43,462 nt of DNA from an uncultured Clostridia bacterium (GTDB lineage Bacteria; Bacillota; Clostridia; Christensenellales; UBA1242). The position numbers were made by a program, and so were the translations under genes. The DNA lies in the NCBI GenBank assembly GCA_947591785.1, contig CANQDK010000002.1, forward strand, positions 143,069 to 186,530, given 5' to 3'. Below are positions 18,801 through 26,035 of this stretch, in pieces; position 1 is the stretch's first letter; each line of letters begins with the position of its first letter. The notes under the pieces are model-generated. The model did not search any database. It saw nothing but the letters and a program-made list of their open reading frames with translations, and was not told the origin of the DNA.

Positions 18801-21800
18801 TTAACAAAACTTCCTTCAACAAATGCCCTATATTCAAATGGAGAATCTTCTTTAATGGAAGGCAACTCTTCCTCAACATTTTCTATATTGAATTCATATT
18901 CATTTCCGCCATACATCATACGCGAGTCTTTATATGTGTATATCGTGTCTGTTTCAAAACTCTGCTTAACAACAAAACTTCTTTCAAATGTATAGCCTGC
19001 AATGGTGATTTCAAACTCAAACACTGTGTCTTGTGTCAAATGTGCGAATTTTAGGCTTGTTCCGTCAATAACAACATATTTTGCTTCTTCTCCCAGACAT
19101 GTTATTGTCACAGCATCACGAATTGGTTCGCCATGAATATCTTTGATTGTCAAAAGAGCACTCAAAGAATAAATTTCTCCACCAACAAGTTCATTTCCTG
19201 TTTCAGTTATTTCATAAGGCCCCGTCACTGTGATTATCAATTTGAAGGCAACCTTCTTTATTGTGTAGAAACAGAATTCAAAGCTCATATCTCTTTGAAC
19301 AAAATCTTGTGGTGTTAAAGACAAAACACCAGAACCATTGACACCTTCAAAAACTAAATCATTCTTAAAGGCATCTCCATATTGTCCTTCTCCTAATGGC
19401 TTTGCATAAACCCAGAACGCTTGCTCAAAGTTTTCGCTTGTGCCACTGAGTTCGCTTAATGTGACATTAAAGACATTTTCACTGCTTCCTGCTTTGACAC
19501 TGTATTTGAACACATTGTTGTTTGCCACCAAAGATGCTTCATTCACAGTCACTGTTGCTTTATAGTTTGGTGATTGGTTAAATTTGAATGTATATGAAAT
19601 GTCAGTGTTGAGAGCACGATTTCCATCAACATAATAGAATTTTGTTATTTCAAGAGTCAGCCTTGTTGAATCGTTTTTAAGTTTTATTTCAAAATCAAAA
19701 TCTTCGTCACTTCCAATCAAAGAACTTTCACTTCCATCAAGTCTAAGTGAGCAGGATTCAACAATGGTTTGAAGTTCAACGATTGAAAGAGGTTCGCTGT
19801 TATCAGCAATTCTAGCACTAAGAATCTTGAATCCAACCTTAACTTCTGCATCTTCGCCAAAGTCTGGATTAACAAATCTAACTGTTTCTTCATCTTTAAA
19901 TCTACTGTTTGTTACACCCAGTTTTTCTTGGAGATTGATTTTATAAGCACCATCTATATAGTAAACAGAATCCTTGTCGAGATATTCCACATCACTTGCA
20001 TAAGGATAGTTTACACTTCCACCTTCAAGATTGCTTACAACTTTGATTCTGTAATTCCAGTAGAAAGTGTTCATTCCAACGCCAGAAATTGTCGCTCTTA
20101 CAACAATATAGGCATTCATATCGTCTGATTGTTTAATATTGTTTATTACTAAGAATCTATCTTCATCTATGCTTGCAAGCCCATCAATATAACCAACACA
20201 GTCTTTGACAATAGACAATGTGATATTGAAATCTCCGCCATAATAGTATATCCCAGGCAAGTAATTCCCAGTTTCATCTTTGTCATCAGCCGACTCACTT
20301 GCCATATTGTGCAAAATTTTATGTCTTTTGCCTGCTTGAAGTTCTTGATAAACTTCATTTTCTTCTAGATTTGTCACACTGATTCCAACAAGGTTTGCAA
20401 AATCAACATTGTTGAATTTGTTGAATGGCGAATCTGTATCAAGTTCTGTATTGTAATTATATTTAACAAATTTGTCACCAATTTGACTGACAATTGCGTT
20501 GATGTTTATAAGAACAGTGAGTTTCTCAGATATTATCGTTCTAACTCTAACAATATTTCTTTCAGAACCAGTTTGTGGACTAAAGAAATCTTTAGATGAA
20601 TATGTTTTTAAAGTTTTTCCATCAGCCAGTCTTAAATTGCCTTTTGGTTCTTCAAAAGTGAATGAGTCATTGGCAGTCTTATATTCTTGTCCAAACACAA
20701 GAACAAGAGTTTCAGTTCTATTGAAAGTAACCGTTTCAACAGCTCCTTCTCCACTGCTCTTTTTGATTATGTTTTGAGCCATTTCGTAAGCATTTTCGCC
20801 AAAACCAATATCAAAGACAAATCTTGCTTCTCCACAAACATTGATAATGTTCTGTTCTTCACCATATTGTTTCAAAATGACAGCATCAATATTCACATAA
20901 TCTTCATAGGCGGATACATTCTTCACAACAACAAAATCTTGCTCAATTCTGTCACCCAGATTCATGTTTAGGCTGTTTTCATTGACTCCAAACAAAACAT
21001 TAGTTCCGCTTGTTTTCAATGTTATATAATCAAGTCCTGTCCCTGTGACATTTTTATATTCAAATTCTGTTTTTCTTGATGTCGCATTTGTGCCTTTTTG
21101 GTGATAACCATTTTCACCTGTCACTTTATATATGTCAAATTTTGGAGCAACACTTAATTCTTGCAAATTCACAAAACTATTTTCGCTTGCACTTGGAACT
21201 TGTTGCACCAAAACTATGTTTGGATTAACATATAAAATTATGTCTGTATGAAGTGTGTATTTTGTGTTTGGGCCACAATAAATTGTAAATGAAACTGTCT
21301 GCAAATTGTAGAATTCGCCAACCTGAATATAAAATTTGAAGTTTCCAGACATTTCTGACGAGCCAATTTGAAGCCCATCGTTGCAAACAAAATAGTCACT
21401 TTCTTTTCCAACCATTCCATTCAAAATTGTGGACCATGAATATGTCGTGTCACCCTTTTGAGAAGAAATTGGAATGTAATCGTCCAAAAGATACTGTTCT
21501 TCCGCAAAAATTGCTGGCGGACGATTGTCTTCACTGTTTGTTTTCAAATATTCTGAATATTCACCCTGAGCGTAAACATTGAATCTTGAAGATAGTGTTG
21601 CACATTGCAAGCAAACAAGCCTAAATTGTATATTGAAAAGTCTTTCGCTCATATCGGTTACATTAAATTCAATAGTTGTTGCCGATTGCAAAAAGCCATA
21701 GAAAACAATTCCATAAACTTCACCTTGAATTGCAGTCCTTAGTGATGGTGCAGAAGAATCTTCTGTGTTTGTTTTATTGACAAATTTTCCATCTTCACCA

Positions 21801-24800
21801 ACATTTCCAGAAGTTGCAAATCCAATAAGTTTCAAAATATCTGTGCTCATTCCGTTGTAGAAAGAATCTGAAAGAGTAAATCTCAAATTTTCAACTCTTT
21901 GCCCATCATCTCCACCCAAGAAAACATCAATCAAATTGGATAATCTGATTTCATTTCCAACAGTTGCATATTTTCTGACGGTAACATTTCCATTATTTGG
22001 AACTCCGTTAATTTCATTTCTTTTGAAACTTGATTTATCATTTCTTATTTCTGCACCAACTTCCTCTAAGGTGTCATCGTAGGTGATGTAATCTATTCCT
22101 GTGCAAGTGACTTCAAAAGTCAATTCTTTGGAAAGTTCTTTGTTGTTAAAGTAAACAACTTCTCCGTTTTTATCAACAATATGAATCTTCAAAGTTGTTG
22201 TAACATTTTCGCCACTATTAAATCCTTGAATTCTCTTATTGGCTTTATCAAAATTGAGAACTGGCGAATTTGATTCATGCGGTATTTCCACGAATTGAAC
22301 ATCATACAATCCCGCTTTATCTTGAATTGTCCTGCCATGTTGATCCTTTAAAGTGAAAATAAGTAAGGAATTCAACCCAGTTTCATCATTTAGAATATCT
22401 GACAGAGTTTCACCAACGAAATTTCTTCTTCCCCATTCTATTCTTGCTTCATTTACATCGTCAATGATTTTTATAGTATCAGGAACCAAATCTTCATCAA
22501 TGTCCACATCTATGTCTGATTCATAAACACCACTCATTGAAACAACTTCTGGATAGTAAATTGTCAAAGTTGTGACATCAGGTTCATCGCTCTTAACAAC
22601 ATCTTTAAAGAATTCTTCTCCAAATTCATTAACATATTGAAGTTCAAATCTAACCTTTCTTTCTGCACCACCACGAGAGAATTGTTCCTCATCAATATAG
22701 AAACTTGCATTGACAAGAATTTCATTTCCGTTAAGTTCGTTTATCTTCACATCTGGCGTTTGAAGAACGACAATATCTGTTTCGACATTGTTTATATCCT
22801 TACATACAACCTTAAGACGCTCTGTGCCTTCTTGATTTGAATTAAATGCACTGCGAATCTTCACAACATCAACTGCAGGATTGTCTGTTTGCAATGCCAT
22901 ACTGAATTTTATAACCTGAATTTTGTTTCCTTCTTCATCAACACAAACAGAAGGAATATAATTTTCACGAGTTTCTTCATTTGTGACTATATCTGCATTT
23001 GCGTCAAACTCAAAAGTTGGTTCAAATTTAAAGAATGGCAAAGCATTGTCAATTTCAATTTGCAAAGGCCTGCTTACAACAATAATATTATAATCTCCTT
23101 GTTCCGTCAAAACAGCCTTTTTATTAACATCAGTGCGGATAATGGCTGCAACAACAAAAACATTTCCAGACAAACTTTTTGATGCTGTCAAAACATTACC
23201 TTCAACCTCATAGAGATTGTAAGAATAGGTTTCATCAGGGCCAAGAACAGGTTTTGGAAGCCCATAAATTTCATTTTTTAAAGCGTAAACTTTTGGATTT
23301 TTACAATCGAATATTGTCGTCAAATCCATTTCCAAACTTGTAAACAAGAAGAATTTTACAGCACGATAAACATTGTCTTTGCTGACTTCATTAAGCAGTG
23401 TTGCATCATGCAAGTCCACAGATGCAGGCTTGATTTGTCCATCTTTTGAATAATTTATCGTCATCTTTATTGCAGAGTTTGTTGCCCAAGACGGAGCAAT
23501 CTCAAAAGCCGAAATTGTTGATTCAAATTCCAAAACAGGTTCGAGATTTTCTTCTCCACTCAAATTGTAGTAAACATTCCACTTGCTCCCCTCTTGAGAG
23601 TCTTGATAGAACAAATTCAACGACAATTCAAATGTTCTTCCTTCAAGGTTGCCGTCAGCAATTTGCCAGTAATAGTTGTTGTAGATTGAAGGTTCTGTGT
23701 TTGGAAGTAAATAATAATCTGCGTTTGAGTCTTCCCAATAATTTTTACTACTGTCAAACGCTTCACGAGTGATAGATGTTCTTCCATTTGCTGAAACAAC
23801 TTTCATCACACTTCCGCCATATATCAACAAGTTTTTATATTGAGAACCTTTTGGAAGTTTAATTCCAACATTTGCGAACAAAGAACTTAAATCTCTTCCT
23901 GTTTCTGCAGTTATTGACATATTCAAACTTCCGTCACCTCTCGTTGAATTGAGAGTTAGGTTGTAATATTTGTCAATAGTTGGACTGAAACTTAATTTTT
24001 TAAGTTCAGGATTATTGTTAAACACAATATTTGCTTTTTCAATTTCTTCAGAAATGACTTTTATGTCAACATAACTTTTAATACATTGTTCACGGTTTTG
24101 TTCCAAATATTGCGTTATTTGTGTTACAAGTTCTTTTCCTTCATACTCCTTAAATCTTTCCAAAACAACATGTTGATAATAAGAGTTTGAAAATGTGTAA
24201 GCAGTAATTCTGTCAACGCGGGATTCGTCTATAATGTCCTTCGTTTTAAAACGCCCAGTCATTTCATCTAAGCATTCAATATTTGTCTCTTCACTTGAGA
24301 AAAAAACTCTCTTTTGTTGTTCAACATCGGCAAAATTGTTTCTGCTGTTTTCTGGACTAAACAGTGTTTCAATCGAAAATTCACCTCTTAAAATCTCTTG
24401 CACTCCACCATACTCAGCATCTTCTTTCCCTGCGACACGTAATTGCAATTCTGAAACTCCTACATCAGAAGAAACAGACACCTTGATTGGTAAGAGCATT
24501 AAATTTGAAGATTTGATTGAGAATGTTGAATATCCTCCAACAATATTCCCTAAACTGTCCGTTTTCAATTTTATTTCAATAGGCTTTCCAATTTCTGCTT
24601 TTTGAGGAATGATTATGTAATTATTTTCTAAAGTCCCATTGTTTTTCAAAACGCCATTATTCAACTCTAAAGTCAAATCTTTTTCAGTTATATCCTCAGT
24701 GGTTGTCGTGACAACAATACTGAAATTTGAGGAAGTGTTGAAATGATATTTCATGTTTGAATCCGAGATAGAAGATTTGCTTTCATCAAAAAAGGCAAGT

Positions 24801-24979
24801 CCATCAACAAACTCGTCACCTGTTTCAACAACAATTGACTCTGGTTGAACAACTTTCTGTTTAAAATCTCCAAGCAAAAACATAATAAGCACAGTCGTTC
24901 CTGCAATAGCAACAAGTCCAAGCACCGCAAGCAATACAGCAAGCCAAAGTTTTAAAACTCCTCTTTTTTTCTTTCTCAT
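12845..24979 (-). CDS. Giant (4044-residue) signal-anchored extracellular protein
   Basis: An uninterrupted 12.1 kb reading frame. The N-terminus MRKKKRGVLK followed by a hydrophobic stretch to about residue 36 is a signal anchor (type II orientation) without an obvious cleavage site. Everything after it looks extracytoplasmic: alternating hydrophobic/polar beta-type sequence rich in Thr, Ser, Asn, Val and Tyr, as in stacked Ig-like or cadherin-like modules. I found no enzyme motif, LPxTG anchor, SLH domain or C-terminal membrane helix. Weak internal repeats are present: NYP..DVE..DK near residues ~1650 and ~2105, and a hhxVxPN-type strand near ~1250, ~2100 and ~2655. GGAGA precedes the ATG. 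It is coupled to cls. An adhesin or wall-spanning scaffold is plausible, but the function is unknown. Confidence 0.85.
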   Translation of the reverse strand: MRKKKRGVLKLWLAVLLAVLGLVAIAGTTVLIMFLLGDFKQKVVQPESIVVETGDEFVDGLAFFDESKSSISDSNMKYHFNTSSNFSIVVTTTTEDITEKDLTLELNNGVLKNNGTLENNYIIIPQKAEIGKPIEIKLKTDSLGNIVGGYSTFSIKSSNLMLLPIKVSVSSDVGVSELQLRVAGKEDAEYGGVQEILRGEFSIETLFSPENSRNNFADVEQQKRVFFSSEETNIECLDEMTGRFKTKDIIDESRVDRITAYTFSNSYYQHVVLERFKEYEGKELVTQITQYLEQNREQCIKSYVDIKVISEEIEKANIVFNNNPELKKLSFSPTIDKYYNLTLNSTRGDGSLNMSITAETGRDLSSLFANVGIKLPKGSQYKNLLIYGGSVMKVVSANGRTSITREAFDSSKNYWEDSNADYYLLPNTEPSIYNNYYWQIADGNLEGRTFELSLNLFYQDSQEGSKWNVYYNLSGEENLEPVLEFESTISAFEIAPSWATNSAIKMTINYSKDGQIKPASVDLHDATLLNEVSKDNVYRAVKFFLFTSLEMDLTTIFDCKNPKVYALKNEIYGLPKPVLGPDETYSYNLYEVEGNVLTASKSLSGNVFVVAAIIRTDVNKKAVLTEQGDYNIIVVSRPLQIEIDNALPFFKFEPTFEFDANADIVTNEETRENYIPSVCVDEEGNKIQVIKFSMALQTDNPAVDVVKIRSAFNSNQEGTERLKVVCKDINNVETDIVVLQTPDVKINELNGNEILVNASFYIDEEQFSRGGAERKVRFELQYVNEFGEEFFKDVVKSDEPDVTTLTIYYPEVVSMSGVYESDIDVDIDEDLVPDTIKIIDDVNEARIEWGRRNFVGETLSDILNDETGLNSLLIFTLKDQHGRTIQDKAGLYDVQFVEIPHESNSPVLNFDKANKRIQGFNSGENVTTTLKIHIVDKNGEVVYFNNKELSKELTFEVTCTGIDYITYDDTLEEVGAEIRNDKSSFKRNEINGVPNNGNVTVRKYATVGNEIRLSNLIDVFLGGDDGQRVENLRFTLSDSFYNGMSTDILKLIGFATSGNVGEDGKFVNKTNTEDSSAPSLRTAIQGEVYGIVFYGFLQSATTIEFNVTDMSERLFNIQFRLVCLQCATLSSRFNVYAQGEYSEYLKTNSEDNRPPAIFAEEQYLLDDYIPISSQKGDTTYSWSTILNGMVGKESDYFVCNDGLQIGSSEMSGNFKFYIQVGEFYNLQTVSFTIYCGPNTKYTLHTDIILYVNPNIVLVQQVPSASENSFVNLQELSVAPKFDIYKVTGENGYHQKGTNATSRKTEFEYKNVTGTGLDYITLKTSGTNVLFGVNENSLNMNLGDRIEQDFVVVKNVSAYEDYVNIDAVILKQYGEEQNIINVCGEARFVFDIGFGENAYEMAQNIIKKSSGEGAVETVTFNRTETLVLVFGQEYKTANDSFTFEEPKGNLRLADGKTLKTYSSKDFFSPQTGSERNIVRVRTIISEKLTVLININAIVSQIGDKFVKYNYNTELDTDSPFNKFNNVDFANLVGISVTNLEENEVYQELQAGKRHKILHNMASESADDKDETGNYLPGIYYYGGDFNITLSIVKDCVGYIDGLASIDEDRFLVINNIKQSDDMNAYIVVRATISGVGMNTFYWNYRIKVVSNLEGGSVNYPYASDVEYLDKDSVYYIDGAYKINLQEKLGVTNSRFKDEETVRFVNPDFGEDAEVKVGFKILSARIADNSEPLSIVELQTIVESCSLRLDGSESSLIGSDEDFDFEIKLKNDSTRLTLEITKFYYVDGNRALNTDISYTFKFNQSPNYKATVTVNEASLVANNNVFKYSVKAGSSENVFNVTLSELSGTSENFEQAFWVYAKPLGEGQYGDAFKNDLVFEGVNGSGVLSLTPQDFVQRDMSFEFCFYTIKKVAFKLIITVTGPYEITETGNELVGGEIYSLSALLTIKDIHGEPIRDAVTITCLGEEAKYVVIDGTSLKFAHLTQDTVFEFEITIAGYTFERSFVVKQSFETDTIYTYKDSRMMYGGNEYEFNIENVEEELPSIKEDSPFEYRAFVEGSFVKTWRIRPNNVGEEQVVSLTMTIGYFSASTEEELFRFTLIYNYTVLPNVDVKINYPKPNDVELEDKKEYLSDGVEIENFFGTPADFNTENRVVMTAISDEEGNFVVEESECSWEIRVNANNINNLELGYGDGLILTNSGSGEVVLAENTGENAPMLNLTFTLVDKSKNGSIDFIVRVNGVEKIYQVVVLIGKVVDLKLNSPNYVASKEQFYAEDLKKQDDVKIFSKNRILKYAFSQTGATGGKYYVRLIKKSGESVVDVQTVSIVADSIETKIQDLQKSYADYIYDGTYGTEALAKTGGERLDTMLFSMIPQLTSRIVAVYKTLTNDIEINLEKANFVIKLQKQVRGSDGWENSGAIALADNVEIKAEDRTQEVQYVPTLYKVGEEEEEISISNYNYGIEILLKFSMKYNSDALGPNGDMKKIELKAQKNKFYSFLDTYAEELGILDENGDVMTQSRMQEIGAKFDIQIYGASIALAQNAGSTATEKALTNSALSVHNRLRTSENTTALGAKYRYTTGLIPRAKCTLNEDGFIEGSDDTYTNRLNYITLTAVSDGSDWTISAQGSNNNGNHVMLRIDYVVELGDGNVVRESHNLLFLVQPNTTLTFATDTESETNSAITAQEYEDDGAGQLISSNRANPYTVDFNMVNVEKYEMNLFGRNNYIAVMNVLLHGSTENSMRNLTYKYRNTSVELAGKTYNDKPAGSADVTDGRNNTLVFESSSWSANDDGFTSNSTSNAVIQIKQFEFGNANFYLEFEDEFEFKMRFYFIVVSRVNPILSAQVSEIKEGESLEFGARYTTLRQDYDAEGYMKVGSFDYEVKMDSNVSDSFIYKDTITAKNNNYISVENNTGTGLTVRIVVITEKGESFTKTFGEEAKLSNGGNGIYKVFPSESNGNWFGDNVANPERESIKTVEVYLKCDEGTDRLGTYTVEYGNALKEGTSVRYEEGKIENSSFKEKGFLTGLTKKSRPTKYNQQGSPYEYEDYFTIGDAESSPEFYLYDETIQNHGNSLVPSEGAQGKSKEYTRVKPVLSNYYKNTVSEPEKINGEKLSYVYLSGMDIVGFHLKNQDDKSVETYAINEQNLAQSSNIANSSTDINDLTITKITIVANGKQIYASDSLSLKFVTSSNFAYHQRGSTSTSISYGYGLDSRTGTEFTIPELSGDVWGVENEMNVTFNITLSKSGNSTTLPLFYTLKRKDFDENIFASTNLIDGEYATKNHGTIYNDTLEVRLEKGESVDLVLYDKELYAFENEDKSEMIYVRKVASAASKEATKVYYRKSGNTFTVVADWTSADNIYERFTPSIISLSNKRSYVTREYVGITKNMMENGAEHITKGQFYILALNHIVNDVESASGTIENLIEYNGGAISLARVMSNGKIAYTANSTIVDYTNSIDLHINHVEELGGRDHKTTKLYFLYQDSGKLYRYEQPFDIYPLYASATTSLSDNSIDVADYIEVSRDASRKYYIIPISSWGKDVTLKCNSVFTSRNGNFSTNDLYKFKFEVSKISSQGYGQANIDARGLITTVEGFSLDTQTITIHVYMKVSGDNGLFESDETSSTPIGTFVLHFRTSSTTIGTSNSTGIYKIDDSVFAVPTGYAYAYTNSSYNPTSANPISTSGLEGKAFTCNIGEELNFSKLFDSTLKSYNNKKYKLLKDGNNAVVFNSSNALFSEGTWRFDSVGERTITIGISAKSSGQVVGYFTVKVLVCDTEQESLDFALEKGSAFDLSQIDSTEGLTWYKKGTQNSLTTLSSGQDTISGDNKFANVIYINSLSQKIKTYNVSLYIYSTVNKRFIAVQTDGVFAVESLVSKESGLSYEFWELSGNKLSKRVRSVTFSGKSVGDVETRNFVMIVRDSRQEVKDVQKFEISFKFVSKSFSGEYTENVTLGEDRTLFAETVKDTVLKCLELSSSLELISDYESEFEAIKNSTTFLSIQVQENSGALQYLTDVVIPANMNSVPRTYIVTYRTSASEQNVTIKTIRIVFNFSGEGV
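18600..20060 (-). repeat. Diverged internal module repeat in the giant protein
   Basis: Two segments, encoded near 19960-20050 and near 18600-18690, align as SVNYPYASDVEYLDKDSVYY and KINYPKPNDVELEDKKEYLS. Each follows a hydrophobic strand (NYRIKVVSNL; NYTVLPNVDV). They are about 455 residues apart, suggesting a duplicated module of that order that has diverged strongly. Confidence 0.45.
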
Positions 24980-25063
24980 AACAAAATCTCCAAAATTTAT
25001 GGTTTCAGTTTTTCAAAATTGTCTTTAAATGATAAAAATATTGTCTGCTTTTTCGACAAGTTT

Positions 25064-25091
25064 ATTATAACATTAATTAAAATTTTTTCAA
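25064..25091 (-). promoter_or_regulatory. Promoter of the giant-protein/cls operon
   Basis: On the minus strand TTGAAA (25091-25086), 16 bases, then a perfect TATAAT (25069-25064). Start near 25057 gives a leader of about 78 bases ending in GGAGA before the ATG. Confidence 0.65.
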
Positions 25092-25252
25092 ACAAAAAGA
25101 CAAATAAAACAAAAATTATTAAATATAATTTATATGCCCATAAAATCAGTTGAAAAAATATCTAAAAAATTGGTTAAAAAATAATAAAAACAGTCAAAAA
25201 TTAATTAATTTTTAAATAAAAAATCAAAATAAAAACGAATTTTACAGTTTTC

Positions 25253-25281
25253 TTGACATAAAATCTCTTTTGTTTTATAAT
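25253..25281 (+). promoter_or_regulatory. Perfect consensus promoter at leaderless spacing
   Basis: TTGACA (25253-25258), exactly 17 bases, TATAAT (25276-25281). Predicted transcription start is 25288-25289, and the ATG is at 25289. An in-frame ATG at 25280 overlaps the -10 hexamer and cannot be the start on this transcript. Confidence 0.85.
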
Positions 25282-25288
25282 GAATCTT

Positions 25289-26035
25289 ATGAAAAAAGAA
25301 AAATTAAACACAAATTGGGAAGTTTACAACTATCTCAACATAACAAACAGAAAATTAGGCAAGCAATACAAATATCTTGGCAGAGATTTTATGCCAGATG
25401 AATTTGATGTCAATGAAGAAACAATAAAAGAGAGGCTCTTTCTCAACGAGTTGGCAGACAATTCTGTTATGCCTGATTTTGTTTATGAAGAAAAAAGAAA
25501 AATTAAAAAACACTTCAAAAATTCAATAAAAAATTGCAAAAATTTGCTTAAAAACAACATTTTATCAAGTTTTTCACCTGAATTTTTGCAAAAAATAAAC
25601 ATTTATATGGATATGAGAACATTCCTTACAAAGCAAATTCTCAAAGATTTTCGCTCCCAAGATTTTGATGAAGTTGAGGCATATCGTGAAATATTCAATC
25701 TAAATCCTATTCTTGGAGAAATGTTTGATGAATTATACAAAGACAAAATCGAGCCTCAAGCATTATTACTAAATCTTGAAAATAGATACAAAAAAATATA
25801 TCTTGAGAAAGTGAAAGAAATTGAAGAAAAGAAGAAAAAACATAAAAACACAACTGTTTTGGAAACAATAAATCAAAAACAAAAGAAAAACGAAAAAGCA
25901 AAAATCAACAAAAAAGACGTTAAAAATCTTGAAAAATCGGTTGAAAAACATGAAAAAATGAAAAAAATGAAGGATATTCAAGATTTCAAAACAAAAGAAA
26001 AATTGGCAAAAACAAAAAACAAGGAGAAATTATGA
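25289..26035 (+). CDS. Unrecognised lysine-rich protein, coupled to ABC-F
   Basis: No family recognised. Residues 1-160 (counted from the ATG at 25289) look folded and soluble, with aromatic-rich helices (YNYLNITNRKLGKQYKYLG). From about 165 the chain is extremely rich in Lys and Glu and looks like a coiled coil or a basic tail, suited to RNA or ribosome contact. The start at 25289 is chosen because the consensus promoter places +1 there; no Shine-Dalgarno is present. The stop overlaps the ABC-F start (ATGA), with GGAG upstream of that start inside this gene. A role together with the ribosome-binding ATPase is an inference from the coupling only. Confidence 0.75.
   Translation: MKKEKLNTNWEVYNYLNITNRKLGKQYKYLGRDFMPDEFDVNEETIKERLFLNELADNSVMPDFVYEEKRKIKKHFKNSIKNCKNLLKNNILSSFSPEFLQKINIYMDMRTFLTKQILKDFRSQDFDEVEAYREIFNLNPILGEMFDELYKDKIEPQALLLNLENRYKKIYLEKVKEIEEKKKKHKNTTVLETINQKQKKNEKAKINKKDVKNLEKSVEKHEKMKKMKDIQDFKTKEKLAKTKNKEKL

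Larger units (their letters stand above)
24980..25288. other. Divergent intergenic region upstream of the giant gene
   Basis: About 310 bases, very A/T-rich, with no gene I can support. The left part carries the giant gene's leader and promoter (25064-25091, minus). The right end carries a consensus promoter for the plus-strand gene at 25289. In between is a perfect 18-base A/T palindrome at 25196-25213 and otherwise featureless sequence. Confidence 0.6.

Noticed and set aside
12902-24605. Many plus-strand open frames inside the giant gene
   Set aside because: They are antisense shadows: no ribosome sites, composition typical of the complement of a beta-rich protein, and they lie in one long coding frame of the other strand.
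12845-24979. Assembly artefact or nonribosomal/polyketide megasynthase
   Set aside because: No adenylation, condensation, ketosynthase or carrier motifs; the composition is uniform and secreted-like from start to stop.
24980-25288. CRISPR array or repeat cluster in A/T-rich spacers
   Set aside because: Only simple A/T runs and a single 18-base palindrome; no regularly spaced identical repeats anywhere in the window.
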